This document shows positions 55,725 to 64,000 of a DNA stretch of 64,000 nt, in pieces. The position numbers and the translations under genes were made by a program. The notes below the pieces were generated by a model, which was given only the letters and a program-made list of their open reading frames with translations, did not search any database and was not told the DNA's origin. Each line of letters begins with the position of its first letter. Within the stretch, counting starts at the first letter, position 1. Source of the stretch: Sulfuritalea sp. (lineage in GTDB: Bacteria > Pseudomonadota > Gammaproteobacteria > Burkholderiales > Rhodocyclaceae); contig JADJUP010000011.1 of assembly GCA_016716965.1 (NCBI GenBank), positions 1 to 64,000 of the forward strand. Reading direction: 5' to 3'.

Positions 55725-56698
55725 ACCCTCTAGCGAATAATTCGAGCGAAGCGAGCATCCTGTCGCCCCCTTCCACGGGAAGGGGGTTGGGGGGAAGGCT
55801 GGCCAAGAATTTGAAGGATGCCCGCAGGGCAGCCTTCGAGAGCAACAAGCTGGCGAAGAGACTTCGCCGCGAAGCGGGGCAGGCGATCGCCGATTTCAAC
55901 ATGATCGAAACCGGCGACAAGGTCATGGTCTGCCTCTCCGGCGGCAAGGATTCCTTCGCCCTGCTCGACATCCTGCTCTTCCTGCGCGAGCACGCACCAA
56001 TCGGCTTCGACATCGTCGCGGTCAATCTCGACCAGAAACAGCCGGGCTTTCCGGCCGAGGTGCTGCCCGACTACCTGCGCAGCATCGATGTGCCCTTCCA
56101 CATCGAGAACGAGGACACCTATTCCATTGTCAAGCGCGTGATCCCCGAGGGCAAGACCACCTGCTCGCTGTGCTCGCGCTTGCGGCGCGGCGTGCTGTAT
56201 CGCGTCGCCGGCGAACTGGGGGCGACCAAGATCGCGCTCGGCCACCATCGCGACGACATCCTGCAGACGCTGTTCCTCAACATGTTCTTCGGCGGCAAAC
56301 TGAAGTCGATGCCGCCCAAGCTGGTCTCGGACGACGGCCGCAACATCGTGATCCGCCCGCTGGCCTATTGCCGCGAAAGCGACCTCGAAACCTGGGCCGA
56401 ACAGCGCGCCTTCCCCATCATCCCCTGCAACCTTTGCGGCTCGCAGCCGAACCTGCAACGGCAACAGGTCAAGCAGATGCTGCGCGACTGGGAGAAGCGT
56501 TTCCCGGGCCGCATCGAGACCATGTTCCGCAGCCTCTCCAATGTGGTGCCCTCGCACCTGCTCGATACCCGCCTGTTCGATTTCGCCGGGCTGGCGGCCA
56601 CCGGCACGCCCGATCCGGAAGGCGATCTGGCCTTCGATCCGCCGGCCCTGCCGCCCGTCGCGCCGCAGGTGATCGACTTCATGGCGCACGACGACTGA
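55721..56698 (+). CDS. ttcA: tRNA 2-thiocytidine(32) synthetase
   Basis: This 325-residue enzyme puts sulfur on C32 of certain tRNAs. It has the PP-loop SGGKDS and the cysteines that bind the [4Fe-4S] cluster (CSLCSR and CNLCGSQ). The start is a GTG at 55721. Residues about 8-30 are coded by a palindromic GC-rich element (55766-55786 and flanks), which is unusual in the family. Its stop overlaps the next gene's ATG (TGATG). Confidence 0.93.
   Translation: MNPLANNSSEASILSPPSTGRGLGGRLAKNLKDARRAAFESNKLAKRLRREAGQAIADFNMIETGDKVMVCLSGGKDSFALLDILLFLREHAPIGFDIVAVNLDQKQPGFPAEVLPDYLRSIDVPFHIENEDTYSIVKRVIPEGKTTCSLCSRLRRGVLYRVAGELGATKIALGHHRDDILQTLFLNMFFGGKLKSMPPKLVSDDGRNIVIRPLAYCRESDLETWAEQRAFPIIPCNLCGSQPNLQRQQVKQMLRDWEKRFPGRIETMFRSLSNVVPSHLLDTRLFDFAGLAATGTPDPEGDLAFDPPALPPVAPQVIDFMAHDD
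55766..55786. repeat. palindromic element within the ttcA 5' coding region
   Basis: CCCCCTTCC and GGAAGGGGG form a 9-bp stem with a 3-nt loop, followed by a G-rich stretch. Such hairpins are usual between genes, not within them. Confidence 0.6.
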
Positions 56699-57495
56699 TG
56701 GACGCGCGCCGCCTTCCCGCCCGCCACGGCATCCTCTGGTTGATGGCCGGCTTTGCACTGTTCCGCCGCCATCCGCCGCTGATGACTGCGCTCACCTTCG
56801 GCTACCTGCTGACGGTGCTGGTGGTGAATCTGGTGCCGATGATCGGCCCCTTCATCCTGCCGCTGCTGCTGCCCACGCTGACCGTGATGCTGGCCAATGG
56901 CTGCCGCGCCGTCGAGCGCCGGCAATCCTTCGACAGCGATACCCTGGGGGTCGGCATTGGCGCCCAGCGCCTCGACCTGCTCCGCCTCGGCATCCTGCAC
57001 CTGGTCGGTTCCAGCCTGCTGGTGCTGATCAGCGGCATCGCCCTGGGCGAACCGGTCAACCTCAAGGATGGCATGGACGCCGACGAGGCGGCGGCTTTCC
57101 TGGCCGACATGGGTGTCGTCGTGGTGCTCGCCTCGCCCCTGCTGATGGCCTTCTGGTTCGCGCCGCTGCTGACGGCATGGGACCGCGTGAGCGCCGGCAA
57201 GTCGCTGTTCTTCAGCTTCGTCGCCAGCTGGCGCAACTGGCGTTGCTTCGCCATGTACGGCCTGGCGCTGGCGCTGGTCGGCGCCGTGCTGCCGGGCCTG
57301 ATCCTGATCGTCGCCGGCGCCATCTCGCAATCGCTGCTCAGCATCCTCTCGGTTGCGTTGCGCATGCTGCTGATTTTCGTCCTGGCACCGACCATGGTGG
57401 CCAGCGTCTATCTTTCCTACCGCGACGTGTTCGCGACGCCCGACCCCGTTTCCGAACCCGTGCCGGAAGCGGAACCCGCCCAGCCCGATGAGTGA
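56698..57495 (+). CDS. BPSS1780 family membrane protein
   Basis: This 265-residue integral membrane protein has about six hydrophobic segments and the family region GWLMAGFALFRRHP (here LWLMAGFALFRRHP), with SWRNWRCFAMYGLALALVG later. The family is common in Betaproteobacteria and its function is unknown. An acidic, proline-rich tail ends the protein. It overlaps nadD by 8 bp. Confidence 0.85.
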   Translation: MDARRLPARHGILWLMAGFALFRRHPPLMTALTFGYLLTVLVVNLVPMIGPFILPLLLPTLTVMLANGCRAVERRQSFDSDTLGVGIGAQRLDLLRLGILHLVGSSLLVLISGIALGEPVNLKDGMDADEAAAFLADMGVVVVLASPLLMAFWFAPLLTAWDRVSAGKSLFFSFVASWRNWRCFAMYGLALALVGAVLPGLILIVAGAISQSLLSILSVALRMLLIFVLAPTMVASVYLSYRDVFATPDPVSEPVPEAEPAQPDE

Positions 57496-58168
57496 GGCGG
57501 CCGGCGCGCTGGGGATACTCGGCGGCACCTTCGACCCGCTGCATGTCGGCCACCTTCGCCTCGCGATCGAAGCGCGCGAGGCACTCGGCCTGGCGGAGGT
57601 ATGTTTCGTTCCTGCCGGCAACCCGGCGCTGCGCGACCCTCCCCGGGCTGCCGCGCCGGTCCGCCTGGCGATGGTGGAGCGCGCCCTGGCCTCGCTGCCC
57701 GGCTGCAGCGCGGACCCGGCCGAAGTGCAGGCCGCGACGGCAAACCCGGCGCCAAGCTACACCGTCGATACGCTACTGCGCCTGCGCGCGCAGCATGGCC
57801 CGCAGCGAGCCCTGGTGCTGCTGCTGGGCGCCGACGCCTTCGCCCGGCTCGAATCCTGGCACCGCTGGCGCGAACTGTTCGGCCTGGCGCACATTGCCGT
57901 GGCGACGCGGCCGGGTCACGAATTGAAAGTCGGCGCTGGCGATACGGCGCTGGATGCCGAATTCCGCGCCCGGACGGGCGCCGCCGCCGATCTCTCCGCC
58001 GCACCGGCCGGACGCATCGTGCCCTTTGCCATTACCGCGCTGGAGATTTCCGCCACGGCGATTCGCGAGCGGCTGGCACGCGGGCTCTCGGTACGCCATC
58101 TGGTCCCCGATCCCGTTCTCGACTATATTGAAACCCATCAGCTCTACCGGACTCCGCATGGACATTAG
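57488..58168 (+). CDS. nadD: nicotinate-nucleotide adenylyltransferase
   Basis: This 226-residue enzyme forms nicotinate adenine dinucleotide in NAD synthesis. The nucleotidyltransferase motif is GGTFDPLHVGHLR and the C-terminal ISATAIRERL. A copy of the 25-bp motif at 57925-57949 is read in frame as KVGAGDTA. It overlaps rsfS by 11 bp, a gene order seen in many bacteria. Confidence 0.95.
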   Translation: MSEAAGALGILGGTFDPLHVGHLRLAIEAREALGLAEVCFVPAGNPALRDPPRAAAPVRLAMVERALASLPGCSADPAEVQAATANPAPSYTVDTLLRLRAQHGPQRALVLLLGADAFARLESWHRWRELFGLAHIAVATRPGHELKVGAGDTALDAEFRARTGAAADLSAAPAGRIVPFAITALEISATAIRERLARGLSVRHLVPDPVLDYIETHQLYRTPHGH

Positions 58169-58526
58169 AAAACTGCAAAAAATCGCCGTCGCCGCCCTCG
58201 AAGACATCAAGGCCAAGGACATCGAGGTGATCAACACCACCAAGATCTCGGCGATGTTCGACCGCGTCATCATCGCCACCGGCGATTCCAACCGCCAGGT
58301 CAAGTCCCTGGCGAAGAACGTCCATGACAAGGTCAAGGAAGCCGGCGGCCAGGTGATCGGCATCGAGGGCGAGGAGGCCGGCGAATGGGTGCTGGTCGAT
58401 CTGGGCGACATCGTGGTGCATGTCATGCAACCCGCGGTGCGCACCTACTACAACCTCGAAGAGCTGTGGAAGGTCGTGCCCAAACGCACGCGCAAGAAGG
58501 CCGACGCCGACCCGCAAGGCGAATGA
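58158..58526 (+). CDS. rsfS: ribosomal silencing factor RsfS
   Basis: This 122-residue protein binds ribosomal protein uL14 and blocks subunit joining under starvation. It has the conserved [17 protein letters not shown] stretch and YYNLEELW. The ATG at 58158 gives a standard N-terminus; it overlaps nadD by 11 bp and rlmH by 4 bp. Confidence 0.95.
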   Translation: MDIRKLQKIAVAALEDIKAKDIEVINTTKISAMFDRVIIATGDSNRQVKSLAKNVHDKVKEAGGQVIGIEGEEAGEWVLVDLGDIVVHVMQPAVRTYYNLEELWKVVPKRTRKKADADPQGE

Positions 58527-58993
58527 AGCTGATCGTCGCGGCGGTGTCTGCCAGGCCGCCGGACTGGGTCGTCGCCGGCTGGACCGAATACGCACGGCGC
58601 ATGCCGCGCGAACTGCCGCTGGACCTCATCGAAATCAAACCCGAGCCGCGCAGTTCGGGAAAGACCGCGCAAGCCATGATGGCGCTCGAAGCGGCCCGCA
58701 TCGATGCCCAGTTGCCGCCCCGGTGCCGGCGCATCGCGCTCGACGAACGCGGCGACGCACCGACCACGCGGCAACTGGCCGAGCGTCTGGCAAAATGGAT
58801 GGAGGACGGCGCGGACGTCGCCTTCATCATCGGCGGTCCCGATGGGCTCGACCCGCGCATCAAGGACACTGCCGACGAAACCATGCGACTTTCCAGCCTG
58901 ACCCTGCCCCACGCCCTGGTGCGAGTGATCCTCGCCGAAGCCCTGTACCGCGCCGTCAGCGTGACAAAGGGCCACCCTTACCATCGTGACTGA
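58523..58993 (+). CDS. rlmH: 23S rRNA pseudouridine(1915) N3-methyltransferase
   Basis: This 156-residue SPOUT methyltransferase has the SAM-binding [11 protein letters not shown] and the C-terminal [17 protein letters not shown] with the knot. It modifies helix 69 of 23S rRNA. Its start overlaps the rsfS stop (ATGA). Confidence 0.96.
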   Translation: MKLIVAAVSARPPDWVVAGWTEYARRMPRELPLDLIEIKPEPRSSGKTAQAMMALEAARIDAQLPPRCRRIALDERGDAPTTRQLAERLAKWMEDGADVAFIIGGPDGLDPRIKDTADETMRLSSLTLPHALVRVILAEALYRAVSVTKGHPYHRD

Positions 58994-59032
58994 AGCTATG
59001 CTCACGCGTCCCGTAGTTCCGAGAGTCCGCCC

Positions 59033-59644
59033 ATGATCGATCCGCGCATTTACCTTGCATCGAGAAGCCCGCGCCGCCGCGAACTGCTGGCGCAGATCGG
59101 CGTCCGTTTCGACCTGCTGCTGTTCCGCAGCGGATCGCGCGAGGACGATGAAGTCAGTGAAGACTGGCTGCCCGGCGAGACGCCGGAAGCCTACGTGCAG
59201 CGCGTGGCGCGGGCCAAGGCCGAGTTTGGCGCCGACCTGCTGGCACGGCGGCCGCTGGTGTCGCACCCGGTGCTCGCGGCCGACACCACGCTCGACCTCG
59301 ACGGCGAAGTCATCGGCAAGCCGCGCGACGAGGAAGATGCGATGGCCATACTCGACCGCCTTTCCGGACGCAGCCATCGCGTGCTGACGGCGATCGCCAT
59401 GGCCAAGGACAGCCGCATCGAACACCGCCTGTCGATCAGCGACGTGCGCTTCCGCAGCGTCAGTGCCGGCGAGATCCGGCGTTACGTGCAAAGCGGCGAA
59501 CCGATGGACAAGGCCGGCGCCTACGGCATCCAGGGCCGCGCCGCCACCTTCATCGAGGAAATCCGCGGCTCGCATTCCGGCATCGTCGGCCTGCCGCTTT
59601 GCGAAACCGCAATGTTGTTGCGTGATTTCGGGTATCCACTGTGA
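59033..59644 (+). CDS. maf: Maf-family nucleotide pyrophosphatase
   Basis: This 203-residue protein has the Maf motif LASRSPRRRELL, the catalytic VLAADTTLDLDGEVIGKP and the C-terminal AGAYGIQGRAATFIEEIRGS. Maf proteins hydrolyse modified or canonical NTPs. It lies between rlmH and rng as in other Betaproteobacteria. Confidence 0.94.
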   Translation: MIDPRIYLASRSPRRRELLAQIGVRFDLLLFRSGSREDDEVSEDWLPGETPEAYVQRVARAKAEFGADLLARRPLVSHPVLAADTTLDLDGEVIGKPRDEEDAMAILDRLSGRSHRVLTAIAMAKDSRIEHRLSISDVRFRSVSAGEIRRYVQSGEPMDKAGAYGIQGRAATFIEEIRGSHSGIVGLPLCETAMLLRDFGYPL

Positions 59645-59684
59645 CGGCCCTGCGGCAACGCAATTCGCATAGAGAGCCGCACCC

Positions 59685-61157
59685 ATGGTGACCGAGCAGT
59701 TCCTGATCAACTTCACGCCGCAGGAAACCCGCGTCGCCCTGCTGCAGCAGGGCGTGGTGCAGGAACTGCACATCGAGCGCACCAACGGCCGCGGCATCGT
59801 CGGCAACGTCTATCTCGGTCGCGTGGTGCGCGTGCTGCCCGGCATGCAGTCCGCCTTCATCGAAATCGGCCTGGAACGTACCGCCTTCCTCCACGTCGCC
59901 GACATCTGGAGCGAACGCATCAACGGCAACGGCTACAACAACCATGAAACACGGCCCATCGAGCGCATCCTGGCCGAGGGACAGTCGATCATGGTGCAGG
60001 TGCAGAAGGACCCGATCGGTACCAAGGGCGCGCGCCTCACTACCCAGATTTCCATCGCCGGACGCCTGCTGGTGCATTTGCCTCAGGACAGCCACATCGG
60101 CATTTCGCAGCGCATCGGCGAAGAAGCCGAGCGCGAGAAGCTGCGCGCGCGCATCCAGGCCCTGCTGCCGGCCGACCAGCCCGGCGGCTACATCCTGCGC
60201 ACCGTCGCCGCCGACGCCAGCGACGAGGAACTGGCCGCCGACATCGCCTACCTGCGCCGCATCTGGCGCGAGATCAAGAGCCGCAGCGTTGGCGCCCTGC
60301 CGCCCGCGCAACTGCACCACGACCTGACCCTGGCGCAACGCGTGCTGCGCGACCTGGTGAACAGCGAAACCACCGGCGTGGTGATCGATTCGCGCGAAAA
60401 CTTCCAGAAGCTGCAGGCCTTTGCCCTCGAATACGTGCCGCAGGTCGCCGACCGCCTGGTGCATTACACCGGCGAGCGCCCGCTGTTCGACCTGCACGGC
60501 GTCGAGGACGAAATCCAGAAGGCGCTGGCGCGCCGCGTCGACCTGAAATCCGGCGGCTACCTGATCTTCGACCAGACCGAAGCCATGACCACGGTCGACG
60601 TCAACACCGGCGGCTACGTCGGCTCGCGCAATTTCGACGACACCATCTTCAAGACCAACCTCGAGGCGGCGCAGACCATCGCGCGCCAGCTGCGCCTGCG
60701 CAACCTCGGCGGCATCATCATCGCCGACTTCATCGACATGGAAGACGAGCAACACAAGGAGTCGGTGCTGGCGGAATTCAACAAGGCACTGGCCAGGGAC
60801 CACACGCGCATCACCGTCTCCGGCTTCACCCAGCTCGGCCTGGTCGAGATGACGCGCAAGCGCACCCGGGAAAGCCTCGCCCACATATTGTGCGAACCCT
60901 GCCCGACCTGCGGCGGCCGCGGCGAGGTGAAGACGGCGCAGACCGTCTGCTACGAAATCCTGCGCGAACTGCTGCGCGAGGCACGCCAATTCACCGCGCG
61001 CGAAATGCGCGTGCTCGCCGCACCGAACGTGATCGACCTGTTCCTCGAAGAAGAATCGCAGGCACTGGCCATGCTGTCCGAGTTCATCGGCCTGCCGATT
61101 TCCCTGCACGCCGAGAGCGGCTACACCCAGGAGCAGTTCGACATCGTTTTGATGTAG
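59685..61157 (+). CDS. rng: ribonuclease G
   Basis: This 490-residue endoribonuclease of the RNase E/G family processes 16S rRNA 5' ends and mRNA. An S1 domain lies at about 35-120. The catalytic Asp residues are in TTVDVNTGG and IIIADFIDM. The zinc-link is CPTCGGRG. It lacks the long C-terminal scaffold of RNase E, which makes it RNase G. Confidence 0.95.
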   Translation: MVTEQFLINFTPQETRVALLQQGVVQELHIERTNGRGIVGNVYLGRVVRVLPGMQSAFIEIGLERTAFLHVADIWSERINGNGYNNHETRPIERILAEGQSIMVQVQKDPIGTKGARLTTQISIAGRLLVHLPQDSHIGISQRIGEEAEREKLRARIQALLPADQPGGYILRTVAADASDEELAADIAYLRRIWREIKSRSVGALPPAQLHHDLTLAQRVLRDLVNSETTGVVIDSRENFQKLQAFALEYVPQVADRLVHYTGERPLFDLHGVEDEIQKALARRVDLKSGGYLIFDQTEAMTTVDVNTGGYVGSRNFDDTIFKTNLEAAQTIARQLRLRNLGGIIIADFIDMEDEQHKESVLAEFNKALARDHTRITVSGFTQLGLVEMTRKRTRESLAHILCEPCPTCGGRGEVKTAQTVCYEILRELLREARQFTAREMRVLAAPNVIDLFLEEESQALAMLSEFIGLPISLHAESGYTQEQFDIVLM

Positions 61158-61177
61158 CGCTAAAATCCGCTCCCGAC

Positions 61178-61251
61178 GCGGGTGTCGTATAACGGCATTA
61201 CCTCAGCTTCCCAAGCTGATGAAGAGGGTTCGACTCCCTTCACCCGCTCCA
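61178..61251 (+). tRNA. tRNA-Gly (CCC)
   Basis: A 74-nt cloverleaf begins GCGGGTG and ends with encoded CCA. The anticodon loop TTCCCAA gives CCC. It lies 20 bp after rng. Confidence 0.95.
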
Positions 61252-61260
61252 GAAAATGAC

Positions 61261-61286
61261 GAAGGCCGGCGCTTGCGCCGGCCTTC
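61261..61286. terminator. hairpin after tRNA-Gly
   Basis: GAAGGCCGGCGC and its complement form an 11-12 bp stem. A weak T-rich stretch follows. It may serve both the tRNA and the converging gene. Confidence 0.6.
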
Positions 61287-61311
61287 TGCTTTCCGCCAAG
61301 CTGCCGCGGAA

Positions 61312-62547
61312 CTACTGCTGGGTGGTTTCGGCTTTCACCGCGATCCACTTGCCGGAGCGCAGTTCGAGCGAGTACTGCTCCAGCGATTCGAAGCGATAGG
61401 CCTTGCCGGACTGCTTGCCCTGCTCGACCACCACCGAGCGCAGGCTGATGCGGTCGCAGGCGTCGCCGCCGGCGAGGTCGGTCAGGCGGGCGTCGGTCCA
61501 CACACGGCGCTGCTTGTAGTCCTTGAGGCCCTTCATGGCGGCGATGGTGCTCTGCGCCAGTTCTTCGCGGCCGAGGTCGACGCTGGTCAGCTTGCCGCCC
61601 TTTTCCTTGATGTTGGCGCGCACCGCGACATCCGCGGCGAACATGGCGATGATGGCCTGCGCGTCGCCCTTGGCGATGGCGCCGTCGAGCCCGGCCAGCC
61701 AGGCCTTGGCGATGTCGGTCGGCGCGCACTGTTTGGCGGCTGCGGCGGGTGACTTGCGCTTCTGTTCGAGTTGCTTCTGGCTTTCCTGGTCCGCCGTCTG
61801 CGAGTAGCGATCGAGTTCGGCATCGAACTCGCCGGGGACGTAGAAGCTGGGCACCTTGTCCAGCAGCACCGGCAGCAGGATGGTGAGCAGCGCGCGCTCG
61901 CGGACCCTGGCCGGTGCGCGCACGAAGCCCACCTTGCCGGGGTCGATGTCGAGCGTGTTGTCACCGACCTTCATGGTGGTGCCGCCGCGATTGACCTTGT
62001 CGTAGGTGCCCTCTGGATTGTTGGTTTCCTTCGCCAGTTCGGGCGACAGCACATAGGGCTCGTGGTCGGTGCCGCGAATGCCGATGGTGGCCGATGAGGT
62101 CACGATGTTGTGACCGCTGCGATTGGTCCGGGAGATCCAGCCGCTGATGACGCGCAGCGATCCGGTCAGGAGGCGGATGCTCAGGCTGTCGGTCGGCTTG
62201 TCCTCGGCGGCGTAGCGTTCGGCGACGAATGCGGTGCCGGGACGCACCGCAACCACACCCGCATCCTCGGTGCGCAGCACCGCTTCGGCCTGGGAGGCCG
62301 CCTGCACGCGCTCGCCGACATAGACCGGATCACCCTCGCGCAGCTTGCGCTGGGCACTGCCGCGCGTCGCGCTGACATCGCCGCGCAGGCGCCAGACCAC
62401 CGCAAAGCGGGTCGCACCCGGAGTGGCCGCCTCGCTGCCCGGCGCCGGCGCCGCGGATGCAGGCAATGCGGTGCCCATCACAAAGAAGCAGAGGCCAAGG
62501 CTGCCGGCCAAGGCGCCGAGGCTGGCTCTATTGAACATCCATTTCAT
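61312..62547 (-). CDS. secreted FecR-domain protein with C-terminal NTF2-like region
   Basis: This 411-residue protein has a signal peptide (cleavage near residue 33) and a FecR-like domain (about 45-165) with SATIGIRGTDH. A linker and a Gln/Lys-rich helix follow. The C-terminal part (about 280-405) looks like an NTF2/SnoaL-type domain (IAKAWLAGLDGAIAKGDAQAIIAMFA). The role is unknown; both domains are non-enzymatic and bind other molecules. It stands alone between tRNA-Gly and mobA. Confidence 0.72.
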   Translation of the reverse strand: MKWMFNRASLGALAGSLGLCFFVMGTALPASAAPAPGSEAATPGATRFAVVWRLRGDVSATRGSAQRKLREGDPVYVGERVQAASQAEAVLRTEDAGVVAVRPGTAFVAERYAAEDKPTDSLSIRLLTGSLRVISGWISRTNRSGHNIVTSSATIGIRGTDHEPYVLSPELAKETNNPEGTYDKVNRGGTTMKVGDNTLDIDPGKVGFVRAPARVRERALLTILLPVLLDKVPSFYVPGEFDAELDRYSQTADQESQKQLEQKRKSPAAAAKQCAPTDIAKAWLAGLDGAIAKGDAQAIIAMFAADVAVRANIKEKGGKLTSVDLGREELAQSTIAAMKGLKDYKQRRVWTDARLTDLAGGDACDRISLRSVVVEQGKQSGKAYRFESLEQYSLELRSGKWIAVKAETTQQ

Positions 62548-62653
62548 GTCGCACTCCTTACGTAACCAAGACTACATTTCCGCAAAGCAGCATTGAAGCA
62601 TATACGCCGCGCTGCGTCATGGGGTTTTTTCACGGCGGCGACCTGCGGATCGC

Positions 62654-63247
62654 TCAGGGGCGCACTTGCACGTCCGGCCTCGCCTGCAAGTCATTCAGGG
62701 TATTGATGTTGTCGAAGGCATCGGCTTCGTCGTCGAAACTGACTTCTGCCAGGTTCAGCGAGGCGTGCCAGAGGCCGACCTTGCGTTCGCCGCCGGCAAG
62801 GAATCGGTCGAGGCCGGGCAGCAGTTCGCGCCGCAGCAGGCAGAAGGCACGATGCACGCGGTCGCCGGCGCGAGCCACCGCAAGGTCGGCATGGTTCGCG
62901 TCTAGCGCGGCGCGCAGGCGCGCCACCAGATCGGTCGGCAGGAAGGGCGAATCGCAGGGCGCGCTGACCAGCAGCGGGGTAGCGGCCCGAGACAGCGCCG
63001 CCTGCAAACCGGCCAGCGGGCCGGCGTAGCCGGGAATCGTGTCGCCCAGCACGGGGCAACCGAAACCGGCATAGCGTTCAAGATTGCGGTTGGCGCTGAT
63101 GAGCACGCTATCCACCTGCGGCGCCAGGCGGACCAGCACGCGTTGCACCAGCGGCTGGCCGTCGAGTTCCTGCAGGCCCTTGTCGATGCCGCCCATGCGG
63201 CGACCGGCACCGCCGGCAAGTATGACGCCGGTGATCGGCGCGCTCAC
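62654..63247 (-). CDS. mobA: molybdenum cofactor guanylyltransferase
   Basis: This 197-residue enzyme attaches GMP to molybdopterin to make the bis-MGD cofactor. The GTP-binding motif is LAGGAGRRMGGIDKGL and a later stretch has VSAPCDSPFLP. The start is a GTG at 63247 that overlaps the stop of the zinc-ribbon gene as GTGA; no ATG fits. Longer open frame upstream is antisense to nothing real. Confidence 0.92.
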   Translation of the reverse strand: MSAPITGVILAGGAGRRMGGIDKGLQELDGQPLVQRVLVRLAPQVDSVLISANRNLERYAGFGCPVLGDTIPGYAGPLAGLQAALSRAATPLLVSAPCDSPFLPTDLVARLRAALDANHADLAVARAGDRVHRAFCLLRRELLPGLDRFLAGGERKVGLWHASLNLAEVSFDDEADAFDNINTLNDLQARPDVQVRP

Positions 63248-63951
63248 CGGCGCACCATGTCCCACACCATCGCCACGCCATCGAGCAACAGGTCGCCGAT
63301 GTCGGCGTTGAGCCCGGTGCCACGCTCGCGCTGCTGGCGGCTGCGTTCGCGCTCGACGTAGAGGATCGTCTCGGCCAGCAATGCCGGTGCCGGCGGCGCC
63401 GCCTGCTTCGTCGCGGCCGCCTGGTAGCCGGCAAGCGCCTGCTCGACCGCCTGCGGATCGAGGATCGCGATCGGCGCGCGGCAATGGGTGCAGGCGCTGT
63501 CCTTGCGGATATCCACCGGTGCGCCGCAGCCGGTGCAACGCACCGTGCCGATGCGGACCTTGATCTCGTCGATCTCGGCGCCGGTCAACTGGCGCACGAA
63601 ACCCTTCTCGATCATGAACTGGGCAAAGGTAATGAAGCGGCCGTGCTGGCCGCAACGCTGGTAGTTGAAAACGCCGCTTTTGACCCGGTCCTGGGAATGG
63701 ATCAGTCGCTCGCTGCAGCGCGGGCAGCGCAAGGGATTCGCCAGTGGCAGGCGCAGGTCGTCGCGATGCTCGTGAATCTGGCGGAACAGGTCGATCACGC
63801 CGGCCGGCGCCAGCTGCAGGCTTTCGTAGTCGTCGAACCAGATGCCCTGGCAGGAGAAGCACAGGTCGAGCTCGATGTCGCCATTGACCTTGCGCGGGAA
63901 GCGCTGCGCCTGCATCGGCGCGCGGCAGGAGGGGCAGGCGGGGGCGGCCAT
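63244..63951 (-). CDS. zinc-ribbon protein
   Basis: This 235-residue protein has a TFIIB-type N-terminal ribbon (CPSCRAPMQ and CFSCQGIWFD) and two more CxxC pairs (CPRC, and CTGC with CTHC). A C-terminal helix ends the protein. Several zinc sites are likely. The function is unknown; it is coupled to mobA by GTGA overlap. Confidence 0.78.
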   Translation of the reverse strand: MAAPACPSCRAPMQAQRFPRKVNGDIELDLCFSCQGIWFDDYESLQLAPAGVIDLFRQIHEHRDDLRLPLANPLRCPRCSERLIHSQDRVKSGVFNYQRCGQHGRFITFAQFMIEKGFVRQLTGAEIDEIKVRIGTVRCTGCGAPVDIRKDSACTHCRAPIAILDPQAVEQALAGYQAAATKQAAPPAPALLAETILYVERERSRQQRERGTGLNADIGDLLLDGVAMVWDMVRR

Positions 63952-63954
63952 CGG

Positions 63955-64000
63955 TCAGAACACCAGCGTCGCCCACTCGGGGTCGAGCGCGCGATCGACG
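63955..64000 (-). CDS. C-terminal end of a gene continuing beyond the window
   Basis: The minus strand reads VDRALDPEWATLVF and a TGA, 3 bp before the start of the zinc-ribbon gene. The close spacing suggests one operon. The peptide is too short to identify. Confidence 0.55.
   Translation of the reverse strand, partial: VDRALDPEWATLVF

Overview
The window is high-GC DNA from a betaproteobacterium. The block nadD-rsfS-rlmH-maf-rng, the BPSS1780-type membrane protein, the paired DUF4212/sodium-solute symporters and gnnA-gnnB-lpxA all fit that group, and a Rhodocyclales-like relative is my best guess. Most of the window is ordinary chromosome: dense operons with many 1-4 nt start/stop overlaps. 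No insertion sequence, prophage or CRISPR array was seen. One C9G45 homopolymer near 10.2 kb breaks a gene and is probably an assembly artefact.

Region 1 (1-14.1 kb) is a sulfonate-catabolism island that encodes a complete sulfoacetate route. A tripartite tricarboxylate-type transporter (tctA, tctB, tctC) would bring in the substrate. A CoA ligase (SauT-like) and an acylating aldehyde dehydrogenase (SauS-like) would give sulfoacetaldehyde. Xsc would cleave this to sulfite and acetyl phosphate, and a TauE-family permease would export sulfite. Two IclR regulators stand divergently next to sauS and xsc. A CobS-like AAA+ ATPase and a CobT-like VWA protein lie in the iclR2 operon with no other cobalamin gene nearby. 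A short acetate-kinase remnant follows xsc.

Region 2 (14.1-31 kb) holds lipid A genes (LpxL-like acyltransferase, gnnA, gnnB, lpxA) that imply a diamino-sugar lipid A. It also holds a cyclic-nucleotide-binding protein, an MFS transporter, metK behind a structured leader, a glutathione peroxidase, dacB, acetoacetyl-CoA synthetase, a pirin, and groES-groEL behind a CIRCE operator and a sigma-32-like promoter.

Region 3 (31-46 kb) is regulatory and transport DNA. A c-di-GMP-I (GEMM) riboswitch precedes a 33-codon ORF and a hypothetical regulator. A cNMP/CBS/DUF294 protein follows. Two DUF4212/symporter modules flank an OmpR-type two-component system. A MASE1 kinase/FixJ-type regulator pair diverges from a universal stress protein.

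Region 4 (46-53.9 kb) is a trehalose operon (membrane-anchored OtsA, OtsB, GH15 enzyme), followed by a sensor Ser/Thr kinase and a DapB-like reductase. Region 5 (53.9-64 kb) is housekeeping: tRNA-Phe, tcdA, a pteridine reductase, ttcA, nadD, rsfS, rlmH, maf, rng, tRNA-Gly(CCC), a secreted FecR-domain protein, mobA and a zinc-ribbon protein.

Across the window a 25-bp motif recurs eight times, in genes and between them.
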